Source: Tetracentron sinense (Eukaryota; Streptophyta; Magnoliopsida; Trochodendrales; Trochodendraceae). Taken from it: DNA of 64,000 nt. Position numbers and translations under genes: made by a program. The notes under the pieces were generated by a model. The model was given only the letters and a program-made list of their open reading frames with translations, was not told the origin of the DNA and ran no database searches. Every line of letters starts with the position of its first letter. The stretch's first letter is position 1. Shown piece after piece: positions 55,201 through 64,000 of this stretch. Where the stretch lies: assembly GCA_015143295.1 (NCBI GenBank), contig CM026565.1, positions 31,938,052-32,002,051 on the forward strand. The letters run 5' to 3'.

Positions 55201-56031
55201 ATGGCTAATTGTTAGTTCATAACATGGAATTATGGCATGCTTACATATTTTACCACTTTAAAATGTTTGTTTTGTGTTCCTTTGTTGTACTTTCTTTTCC
55301 TTTTTCCCATCATTTTGTTCATACTTTAGATATATAAGCACATCCTGAAATTTCCTGATACAATCACCATCCCTCAAATGATTCAATCACAATATGAAAT
55401 AGAAGTCTGCATAGGATATGATTACAGAATCCATACTATCTGGAAACTTGTCATGTGCAATTAATGAACTCAGACTAACTAGAATACTACTATTAAAATT
55501 TTGAAAAACATTATTCAATGCTATAAGTTACAGGATTTAGAATGAAAAGGTGTTTGCTACAATGTCCAAGCACTTCCTTTCATTCTGACAAGAAAGGGAA
55601 TTCAGGACCTCACAGTTGCAATACAAAGCTCCAACAAACTGAATTACAGTCCCAATCCCGAATGGCAAGTGAAATAATACATGCCATAAAAGCATTTCGT
55701 TGTTACAGTATGACCTCGCTACTTTTTTCTTGTGAAACAATTAATTTTTATTTTTTTCCCATACATGGTGAACATATTAATATCAGAATAAATTGTTATT
55801 TCATATGACATTGGGATAAGGCCAGAATTTACTTACTCGTAAGTATTATCTATAACGAGCCAAGAGCCAGCACTTCTGCAGAGATCTGAAATTCTCTAGT
55901 TGAAACAAAATAACTAGTTAGAGTTCAAGAGAAATCAGAAAAAGAGAACATTACATATTTATTCTCAAGGCTCGCCTGACTACTATTATCTTTTCTTTTG
56001 AGCATTTGTGTGTACAAGCGCGCACGCATGA

Positions 56032-56066
<35 letters not shown>

Positions 56067-59000
56067 AGAACTACCTTGAGAAGAGGCTCTGGAATGTAAG
56101 TCCCAGATGGATTGCCAGGATTCACAACCGTAACAAGCTTCGGGACAGGTTTATTTTCCGTTAGAGTCCTTTCTAACCAGTCTACAAAAATAGAAAAATA
56201 TCGAAAAATAATATAGTAAAGGAAACTATATTCAAGGAAAAAGCAAGAAAATATTGTTGTGCTGGATATGCTTCCATGTCCAACACATGTTGAATTCTCT
56301 GTAACAAAAAACTCCGTTTTTTTCAAAAATTCACAAATCACTCACGTATTTTTGCTTTGCTGAATTATTTGCGAATTATTGGATTCCCGAATTATTTGTG
56401 AATTTTCCGGATTATTACCGAATTATTTTCTCGAACTTGGCAAAAAACTACTTATTTTGTATATTTTTTAATCAAATTGTTCGGTATATTTTTATATTTA
56501 TTTTTTAATTGTTCCTAATTTTTCCCGATTTTTCTCCAAATTTTTTCGAACTTGACCTCTACGGAATTATTTCCGAACCCCGACTTTGTCACTATGGTTG
56601 ATGAACGCACGCATACACATTTGTACATTACCATACAACATAAGTATTATTTAACTGAAATCATTACATACTTCAATAGATTTTTTTTTAAATAAGGTAA
56701 ATTGAAAATAAATAATGCCAATAATTTTGCAACAAAGGCATTAAAGCAAAAGATGGGGAGATATACGAATAGATATGGTGTAAATTCAGGAAAGTACAAA
56801 CTTTCCTGCCAATATGGCATCACACAATCTATCTTTTGTTTTTCCATGATTTTTAGTTTTAATAGATATCGACATTTGGCAATAGTACAAAATATTTTAA
56901 TATATTGGGTTTCTCCAATTTATATACTTGTATGGAAATTTTGGCATATTGCAACTCTTACAAGTCATAATCTATGAAAAAAATGCTTAAAAAAAACAAT
57001 TATAAGTAAAATATGTGATCTCCAAGCTTATGAAGACCATGTCCAATTTCAGGTATGGAGCTGAAAGAATAGCATTGGAAATTAATAATTATCATTAGTA
57101 CTCTAAGCCTTATATGCAAAAACGACATATGAAACTTCTCACCTGCATCTGGCTGAAGTGTCTTGGGATTACCAGGACCCACCAGTATGTTAGTGATGCC
57201 TGTCATCTGAAAGGACATGTATGCATTGAAGTAGTATGGTGCAAACATTACTACAGAATCCCCAGCATCACACAATGTAAGCACAAGATTAACAAATGCC
57301 TGCAAAACAAATGAACACAAATTCTCAAAATATTCAAGAAAAATTAAATGAGGATTGACATACTTAGCAGCAGAGAAAATAATCACCAGTTACTTTTTCC
57401 ATCAGTAGAAGAGCATAATGAAACCAGGGGCGGAGCCAGGAATTTATTGTTAGGGGGGCACATTTGGTTTAAGGGACGGGGGTTCAGGGGCAGAGCCCCA
57501 GAATTTTTTTTTGGGTGACTAAGTTTATGGGTCATTTCATCCATCCATTTTGTACATATCATACAGGTATTGTTTCTCCTTATTTAGGAGGGCAGTTGTC
57601 TCCTTGCCCTATGGCTATGCCCTACTAAATAATATAATATAATTTTTTTTGAAAAGTTTTGGAAGTAGTTGCTCAATTGTCCAATGACTATGCCCTATTA
57701 AATAATTAAACAAAATAGTTAAAAGACATTTGTTTTTAAAATTCCATGGGACAACTGCCCCATATACTAATCTTTTACGGTTATAACCAATCTCCTAAGA
57801 GTCCGGTTACGCACAAAAGTCTTTTAACTCTAGTAAATTATATACATTTTTTAAATTTAGAGGGGCACCCACCTGAGATAGAATCACAGCCAATCACGAT
57901 TCAACTCGGGGAGAGTTCAAACACACTCAAAAACCAACACATGTCCCTTTAACCCCTATTAACTATGGTTAAGATATACTAACCCTTGGGATTCAACAAT
58001 ATAACCGTAGATTTTAGAAAAATATTAAACTCTAGTTAAGGATTTTTAACCCTTAGTGTTAATATTTTTTAATATATTTAAAAAAAGCTAAAGTTTTATT
58101 GTTGAACCCCAAAGGTTAGTAAATCTTAACCACATTTAATAGGGATTAAAAGGGACACGTGTTGGCATGTGAGTCCAATTGAACTCTCGCCAAGTTCAAT
58201 TGCAATTGGCTATGATTGGATCTTCATCCACCTCCATGCCCCATGCTAAGCTATGGGATCTCCATCCATCTCAGGTAGGTTAGTAAAAAAAACTTTTTTT
58301 CCCCAAAAGTTTAGGTGGGGCACATGCCCCCCCACGCCCCCCCTTGGCTCCACCCCTGAATGAAACCTAATATCATTCATGATTGTTAAGGATTGAATGG
58401 TCAGATAAATATCAAAAATAATTTTAAGATTAAAATCAAACAACTATTACATATCTGAACTGAACTCAGTTCCGTGAGCCATAAAGTGCTAAAACATAGA
58501 ATCTAAAACAACTATATGTAATTCAGCAAAAAAATCGCATTTTCAATAGAAACAGCTACATTTAATTATTGTTTTCCTCCACGCCACCCATGTTGGATCC
58601 TATTTAATCCGCATGGGTGACGCTTCAGACAAGGCAATGAGAGAAACCGCATAATGAAAGCAGAGCGTTCAACATGCCAAGCTAAGGCACATTTTTGTGA
58701 CGTGGTTCATACTTCATAGACAACCCCTTTACTCCTTGTTTTATGTGAATGACTATTACAAGGCGTTTATCCATCTTTAAGCCTATTATGAAGTCCATTT
58801 ATAGCTGGATATTACGTGGCATACTTCCTAAAATAAAATTAAAAAAACTCCTCTTCTTGAACTTTTACAAGTTACATCTCATTCCAAGAATTATAGAAAT
58901 GGAGCTCCACTCACCTGATTTGCACCAGCTGTAACCATGACTGAAGATTTGTACAGTTTATTCTCCTGACGTAACTGTAAAACATAATAAAAAATATTTT

Positions 59001-62000
59001 TTTTTAAAGTAACAAGAGGAGAAATGCCTAACAATACGGATTTACCTTGAAGATTGTGCTTGATCATATGATCAAGAATAGCAATCTCATCTCAAAGATT
59101 TGATTTCACATGGAGGTGCATCGTAATGCAATTTTTTCAAATTTTAAGATAATGATATCTCTTAGTTAGATGGTAAAAGTCATCACTCCAATTTATTTTC
59201 CTTTTTCTTTGGGGAACAGATAAATCTTCAAAAATTAATCAAATTTCATATTTACAGGTATGAATGACAATATTGTTAGCACTTAGCACCAAGATTTAGC
59301 TAGGCAAAATCCTTGTAGAAAGTGCTTGTGATTATAAACCTATGATGAAGTAGAATATTACTAATTAATTTAAATATACTACCAAACCAACAAATTATGT
59401 ATCTCAGTCTGCCCAGTGTGACACTCCATGCCTTATTCAGATTCGAACTCTCAAAATCTGACCAGTGCAGCATGGATAATCAACGGGCTAAAATTTTACA
59501 CTCACAAATGAATACCTTTTTCATCAATGCTTCCCTGAGCTCTGGAAGACCTTCATCAGCACCATAGCGACTGATTGAAGGCTCCCATACAATTTCTTTG
59601 ACCTTTTCCAAAGCCTGCTCCGGCGGTTGCCAATAAACTATCCCCTACATCACAATGCCACCACAGAATGACATACATTAAATGATCTGGGGAAAAAAAC
59701 GTGAAAAAGAACAAACTATACGAAATTGCAATGGCTTAATCACTGATAAGGACTCGAATATTCGGATTAACAGAATCTGACCGCTGAACAAATTCATATA
59801 AAACTAATTTTAGCCACATGTTTTGATACATTTAGCAGGATGTGAACTTAAATTTGTATCTCTAAAGAAGTCTTCAAATACCCATACAGAAATATAAGTC
59901 AATGAAGTTTGATGAACCATTCAATATGATGTCACCATTGACCATAAAATGTAAACTATGAGCATGTGGGTTCAGAGCTTATGAATTTTGATATATCAAA
60001 TTTCAAGCATTCGAAATCATGGAAGTGCAATGTGAAGAGTGAAATTTTAAATAAATAAAAAAAGGCAATGGAAGCCCAAATGTGAGTTTTAGGCTCCAAT
60101 GCCTATTACACAAGTACAAAGTCAAGGTTCTAATGTGACCATGTGATTGATGAACCATACTGTCCAACTTTGATCACTTCCTTTTCCAAATCATCTCCAT
60201 TGATTCTAGCCATTAGATAGAAACCAGGGACTTCATTAGGTGGTCAAGTGTAGTGGGGTAATGCCACAAATATGACCAACTTGCACGGACCATCAATTTT
60301 TTTGGACACCCTGACAATAGGACACAATGTGAGATTCTTCTCACTTGAACCGTCCTAACCATGTTAACAATGAATTTTCAAAATAAGTGATTTTGGACTC
60401 TCAACCAAATATTTTGTAGCATTCAAAAGAAGGATCTTGGTTGCATGGAAAGGATCATCCAGAATGCTACAAATTTCGGCCGAGTGGCCAGTTCGGATCA
60501 ATGACCACAGTTCCACTTCCCGTCGAAAAAACAAATTCTATTTGTCTGATAAATAATTATTTTTAAACATCTGTAAAGTAAGTCTGGGTGGAATGGACCA
60601 ACAACCACATGGCCATATGTACAGTTTTAGTGGGGTGTATAGGCTTCAAAACCAAAATATCATGTCCAACAACCCAAGCTCGCAACAAAATTCTTGAGGG
60701 ACAATATTGAGCTGTTAACATGAATTAATGGTAGATATTATGTAATTAAAGTATACATACATAAGTAATGTGGGTGCAAATTTACGACAAAGTAGATCTA
60801 TCATTTCGGTATTTCTGCCATTCCTCTATTTTATGTGAATGCATTTTTTTTACCATAGATTGAAAGAGAGTTACACATTTGTCAGGTTGGAGTTGGAGTC
60901 TTTGGAGTGACACTAGGCTGTAGCTCCTCCCATGAAGTTGAAGCCCAACTCCCATTTGTTGAACTTACAACTGCAAGAACTGATTCTAAGTTTCTACATC
61001 CAAAGAATAGTGGTTTAGAATCATGCATGGTGGCTGCTTGGCAGCCTTGGCTTGAAGACTTATCCAGGTACCCGTTTAAGTTTTTATTATGTATTTTATC
61101 ATATATATTATTATAAACTAGGCTAGTTCCTGCATTGTATTTACTTATATATACACAAAGGTCAATGTAAAAATCTGAGATGAGAACATTTAGAAACAAT
61201 TGCACTCCGCAGCATGGCTTCCATAATGGCTGTGATAACACCGTAAAAGATGCTATAACAGTGTCAGCCCCTCTATGTTACGTTACATAAGAAAATAATG
61301 CCATTAACGGTTTAGGATATCCTCATGATTCTCGTTTCCCTCCGGATCAAGAGCTAAATGAACTATTTTTGGCACGCATGCTTAAAAGACAACAGAAGTC
61401 TAAGAATAAAACCATTACACATAAGGCACCTCATAAAATGGTCATGAACCTAGGAAATAAACCCCCAGGAGTGTCCATATTCTTGGGCTAACAAACTTTC
61501 CTATTCTCAGATCATGAAGTCAGTATCATTCTTAGAAGACAATGGAAGTCTAAGATTAAAACCTTTAAACAGAAGACCCCTCCGGAAATGGTGATGAACC
61601 TGTGGCAAAAAATCCCCCAATAGTAACCCTGTGCTTGGATTAACAAGCATTCCTATTCTCAGCTCATGAAGTCAGATCATTCGTAATGATATGGAATAAA
61701 GCAATTCTCACACCTATATTCCTAGTAATCAAACAGTACTAGAAACAAAGATGGCAACAATTAGAGAAGGGAGGATGAAAATGGACCTGAGCCAGCGACA
61801 TTACATCTTTAGAACCCCGTATCAATTCCTGTATCTGCAGAAAAAACTCATCCTTTTACCATAAAACCCCACATTTTACCATAAAATGCACAATTATCCA
61901 CTTCAAAAAAAAAAAACCACTATACCCATTAGAATTCAGGTAAAAATAATAATAATGACACAAACAATCCAAACCAACAACAGCCATTAAATCCCCAAAC

Positions 62001-62136
62001 AGATTCATAACCAACCAAACCCCAAATCTGGTTGCAACTTAGGGTGGATTTTCGTGATCTACAAGTTCAATACCTGAACCATGACCGGCGTATCAGTCTC
62101 CAAGACCCTTCTCGCAAGCTTCGCATATGTCCCCAT
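52277..62136 (-). CDS. ISS1: Aromatic/methionine aminotransferase ISS1 (VAS1), complete, 9 exons
   Basis: Exons on the minus strand: 62136-62074, 61834-61787, 59644-59516, 58974-58915, 57299-57143, 56181-56075, 55895-55837, 54481-54373, 52729-52277. All GT-AG, total 1185 nt, 394 aa, the same length as the Arabidopsis protein as I recall it. Fold-type I PLP aminotransferase: MVTAGANQAFVNL (about 95-107), VVNPGNPSGTY with substrate-carboxylate Asn (about 171-181), Asp204 in VIDNTYE for the pyridine nitrogen, PLP lysine in IFSLSKAYGMMGWRVGY (Lys233), and Arg in CVRISFGG near the end. Known role: transamination between aromatic amino acids, methionine and indole-3-pyruvate or phenylpyruvate, restraining auxin and ethylene formation. 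Start chosen at the first ATG giving the family N terminus (MGTYAKLARRVLETDTPVM). A possible 5'-UTR intron donor lies at 62451. Introns carry a hAT derivative, tandem repeats and microsatellites. Confidence 0.95.
53431..53595 (+). ncRNA. Candidate USE/TATA-driven small RNA unit, member 2
   Basis: GTCCCACATAG (53431-53441) matches USE at 9 of 11, CTTATAAAG starts 31 bp from its first base, then GTCCCCTCT. About 25 bp downstream starts a GC-richer segment (GGGTGAGCCGACTCGGCAAG, GTGCTCTGCTCTGAGCCC) ending before TTTT near 53587, a possible Pol III stop. It lies in the last ISS1 intron on the opposite strand. It matches no snRNA I know. Confidence 0.4.
54760..55190. mobile_element. Degenerate CCTAGG-rich miniature element
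   Basis: The right end reads TGCCTTGGCTACACAG, matching the terminus of the element at 36840; GTCGCCTAGG motifs precede it. The left end is weak (CCCAGGTGATGCCTAGG near 54780). An ATAAATC/ATAAATT pair may be the worn target duplication. In an ISS1 intron. Confidence 0.5.
56014..56070. repeat. (CG)n(GA)n microsatellite next to an ISS1 splice donor
   Basis: GCGCGCGCGCG followed by about 14 GA units, ending 5 bp from the exon edge at 56075. On the coding strand the intron therefore starts GTAGTT and then a CT run. Confidence 0.85.
56297..56596. mobile_element. hAT-like miniature element in an ISS1 intron
   Basis: Ends CTCTGTAACAAAAAACTCCG and CATAGTGACAAAGTCGGGG (inward), many GAATTATT motifs, possible target sites GTTGAATT/GTTGATGA (5 of 8). 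Confidence 0.5.
57425..58358. mobile_element. Non-autonomous hAT element (CAGGGGCGGAGCC family) in an ISS1 intron
   Basis: 934 bp, ends CAGGGGCGGAGCCAGG and CAGGGGTGGAGCCAAGG (inward), perfect 8-bp target duplication AATGAAAC (57417-57424 and 58359-58366). A palindromic GGTTAAGATT element is nested at about 57884-58215. Best-preserved member of the family here. Confidence 0.9.
57884..58215. mobile_element. Palindromic GGTTAAGATT miniature element, nested
   Basis: Ends AATCACAGCCAATC and AATCATAGCCAATTG (inward), continuing into GAGAGTTCAA on both sides. The inner arms ACTATGGTTAAGATATACTA and TTAGTAAATCTTAACCACAT pair. Best copy of the family for seeing its structure. Confidence 0.65.
60882..61070 (+). 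other. Exon-like fragment in ISS1 intron 2, unidentified
   Basis: After a possible acceptor (CATTTGTCAG) a frame stays open: VGVGVFGVTLGCSSSHEVEA, then LPFVELTTARTDSKFL, to AAWQPWLEDLSR before GTACCC. It reads like part of a real protein, but I cannot name it. It runs opposite to ISS1 and has no start or partner exons nearby. Probably a captured or decayed gene piece. Confidence 0.35.
61384..61675. repeat. Diverged two-unit tandem repeat (about 152 bp) in ISS1 intron 2
   Basis: GACAACAGAAGTCTAAGA..CATGAAGTCAG (61384-61521) recurs as GACAATGGAAGTCTAAGA..CATGAAGTCAG (61536-61675), roughly 75-80% alike by eye. Confidence 0.75.
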
Positions 62137-63172
62137 CTCACTTCCTTCTTTCTTCTTCCTAACAAACAGAACCATTACAATTGGGCACTAATATAAATCA
62201 ATGGAGGCATGAGGGATGAGGCATGAGTCACCTACCAGAGAGCTGAACCGCTTTTCAGCTACCGTCAATTGACAATGACCATCAAAGCTACAAACTACAA
62301 AAAGTCCTCGCTTTCTCTCAACAAACCCAACTACCATTTCTTAGAGGATACCCTAAAAGCTAAAAAAACACGAAACAAACGCCTTTCAAGCATCTTTGCT
62401 TTTAACTTCTCTCCCTCCACCTGGAACGTTTGAAAGGGAAAGAATCTTTACCTGAACCAGACAAAGCTGATATATATTAATTAAAACCTCTTTCTCTCAG
62501 ATAACAAATAAATCTGCAAAATTTAGGTCTAGAAGAGATCTACTTGAGTATAGAATCACGAACGTGCCCTAGCTCGTAGAACGAACGATTCTGCTTCAGA
62601 TTTCTCGAGCTTTTACAGGGAAAATATAGAAATAAAAAGATTCTCAAAATAAGGAAAAAAAATCCTGTAAATTAAATTCCGATCTGATGAAGAAGAGAAT
62701 CTCGAACCCAACCGTGCCCTAGCTCACGTCAACTGATTCTCCTCCAGATTTTGCATAATTACGACATTAAAACTCCCGAATTTGAGTAAGATCTCTTGGG
62801 GGGAACAGAAATCGAACTGAAACAATATGAGATCTGCGATCTGATTCCCATAAAGAGGGGGGAAATGAGGAAGAATGGGAAATATGAGGAATTTGGAGGG
62901 ATGCGAGAAGCAATTTGATTTTCCATTAAAGCAGAAAGATCCTCGGAGAGATGCTCTTTCTGACAGTCTTACAAACAGAAATGGAATAAGTTTACTCTTG
63001 TGCTCACAATAGTATCCTCTTCCGAGCACAAGACCACTGGATAAAAAAATTCAAAACAAATTTGAATAGGAAAAAGTCAAAAAAAAAAGAATGGGGGCAA
63101 AAAATTAACTTATGATGAGGTAGCCTCTTTTTTTTTTTTGGTCCACTGATCTTGGGCTCACAAGAGATGGCT
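62137..63172. other. ISS1 5' flank
   Basis: Probably leader and promoter. A GT donor at 62451 (after CTGGTTCAG on the minus strand) and the acceptor-like TTGTTAG near 62158 could bound a 5'-UTR intron. No TATA box called. Confidence 0.4.
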
Positions 63173-63740
63173 TTGGATTGTCTCTGGTGAAGCCAGAAAG
63201 GGCTTGTCTCAGGTTCCATAGAATAGGGGACAAGTGGTGGAGAAGTCAAAATCATGAGGCCCATGATTTTGACTTCCCCACACATAATAAAACATGTGGC
63301 AATAAGTATGTGAGAATAAGGGGAAGAGATATCAAATGGGGAGAAGTCAAAATCATGGGGAGAAAATAAAATGACTTCTCCTCATTTTTACGCCAACTAT
63401 CACACAATGTATGGAACCCCGAGAGAAAGGTTTCTGGCTTCGCTAGAGACAATCTGGGGCTGGATTGTCTATGGCGAAGTCAAAAACTCCTCTCGGGTTT
63501 CATACATTGTGTGACAATTGGTAAAAAATTGGGGAGAAGTTATTCCATTTTCTCCTCATGATTTTGACTTCTCCCTATTTGATATCTATCTCCCTTATTC
63601 TCACACTCATCGCCACATGTCTTAATATGTGTGGAAAAGTCAAAATCATGGGCCCCATGATTTTGACTTCTCCACCACTTGTCACCTATTCTATGGAACC
63701 TCGAGAAAGCCCTTTTTAGCTTCGCCAGAGACGATCCAAC
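63173..63740. repeat. Large inverted repeat made of AGAAGTCA-family units
   Basis: Arms of about 280 bp (63173-63453 against 63740-63456) begin GATTGTCTCTGGTGAAGC and GATCGTCTCTGGCGAAGC and pair almost throughout. Each arm itself contains smaller hairpins (GTCAAAATCATG against CATGATTTTGAC). Same core family as 49243 and 8806. Confidence 0.8.
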
Positions 63741-63841
63741 GCCACGAGGGATACTCTTGCGAGCACAAAAGTAAACCTTTTCCAGACAGACGAAATGAAA
63801 AACCAACTTCAGTTGATGGTTGGGTCACTCACGCCTCCCGA

Positions 63842-64000
63842 GATCGAATCACAGTCAATCGTGATTGAACTTGGGGAGAGATCAATCGCACTCACACTTC
63901 ACACTTCACACATCAACACGTATCCCTTTTTTTTAAACTCCAATTAACCCTTAGATCTAATAATCTAACTTGGTTTTTCTTAAAAAGCATTAAAAATTTA
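63842..64000. repeat. Left end of a GGTTAAGATT-family element, cut by the window end
   Basis: GAATCACAGTCAATCGTGAT matches the terminus of the copy at 57884, followed by the ACACGTATCCC and TTAACCCTTAG blocks. Confidence 0.6.

Noticed and set aside
60882-61241. 119-aa minus-strand open frame
   Set aside because: No domain seen; the opposite strand has the more protein-like reading with splice signals.

Overview
The window is nuclear DNA of a flowering plant. It has spliced genes with GT-AG introns, a plant-type katanin p60, a plant aromatic/methionine aminotransferase, AT-rich intergenic DNA, plant L1-type LINEs and many hAT-derived miniature elements. Nothing seen fixes the species. All positions come from reading the sequence by eye; no search was run.

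Genes (all on the minus strand). ISS1/VAS1 (aminotransferase) has nine exons between 62136 and 52277 and codes for 394 aa. KTN1 (katanin p60) has seven exons between 48805 and 32889 and codes for 520 aa; its second intron is 11.4 kb and full of transposons. Two intact copies of a small secreted EGF-like protein gene (207 aa each) lie at 31577-29230 and 17684-15384. A truncated second copy of the katanin 3' half lies at 23126-19937. KTN1 and ISS1 are also neighbours in Arabidopsis (At1g80350 and At1g80360), so this is conserved local gene order.

Layout. 1-14.8 kb: no gene; old repeats, a Copia-like LTR relic, hAT miniatures, SINE-like copies and two members of a family with an snRNA-type promoter. 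14.78-23.13 kb: left copy of a segmental duplication (EGF-like gene plus katanin exons 4-7). 23.13-28.46 kb: duplication junction, filled by a probable LTR-element fragment and a decayed 4-kb hAT transposon whose right end touches the start of the right copy. 28.46-35.53 kb: right copy, running into the full katanin gene. 36.4-47.7 kb: katanin intron 2, with a TRIM element holding two nested hAT elements, two 5'-truncated LINEs in opposite orientation, exon-like scraps and two CCTAGGCG-rich miniatures. 49-52 kb: intergenic. 52.3-62.1 kb: ISS1, with repeats in its introns. 63.1-64 kb: a large foldback repeat and the start of another miniature element.

No microbial-style system (operon, CRISPR, prophage) is present. 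The most unusual signals are the duplication breakpoint lying exactly at a hAT terminus, a three-member repeat family carrying a USE-plus-TATA promoter typical of plant snRNA genes, and a set of hAT derivatives with perfect 8-bp target duplications that allow the order of insertions to be read.
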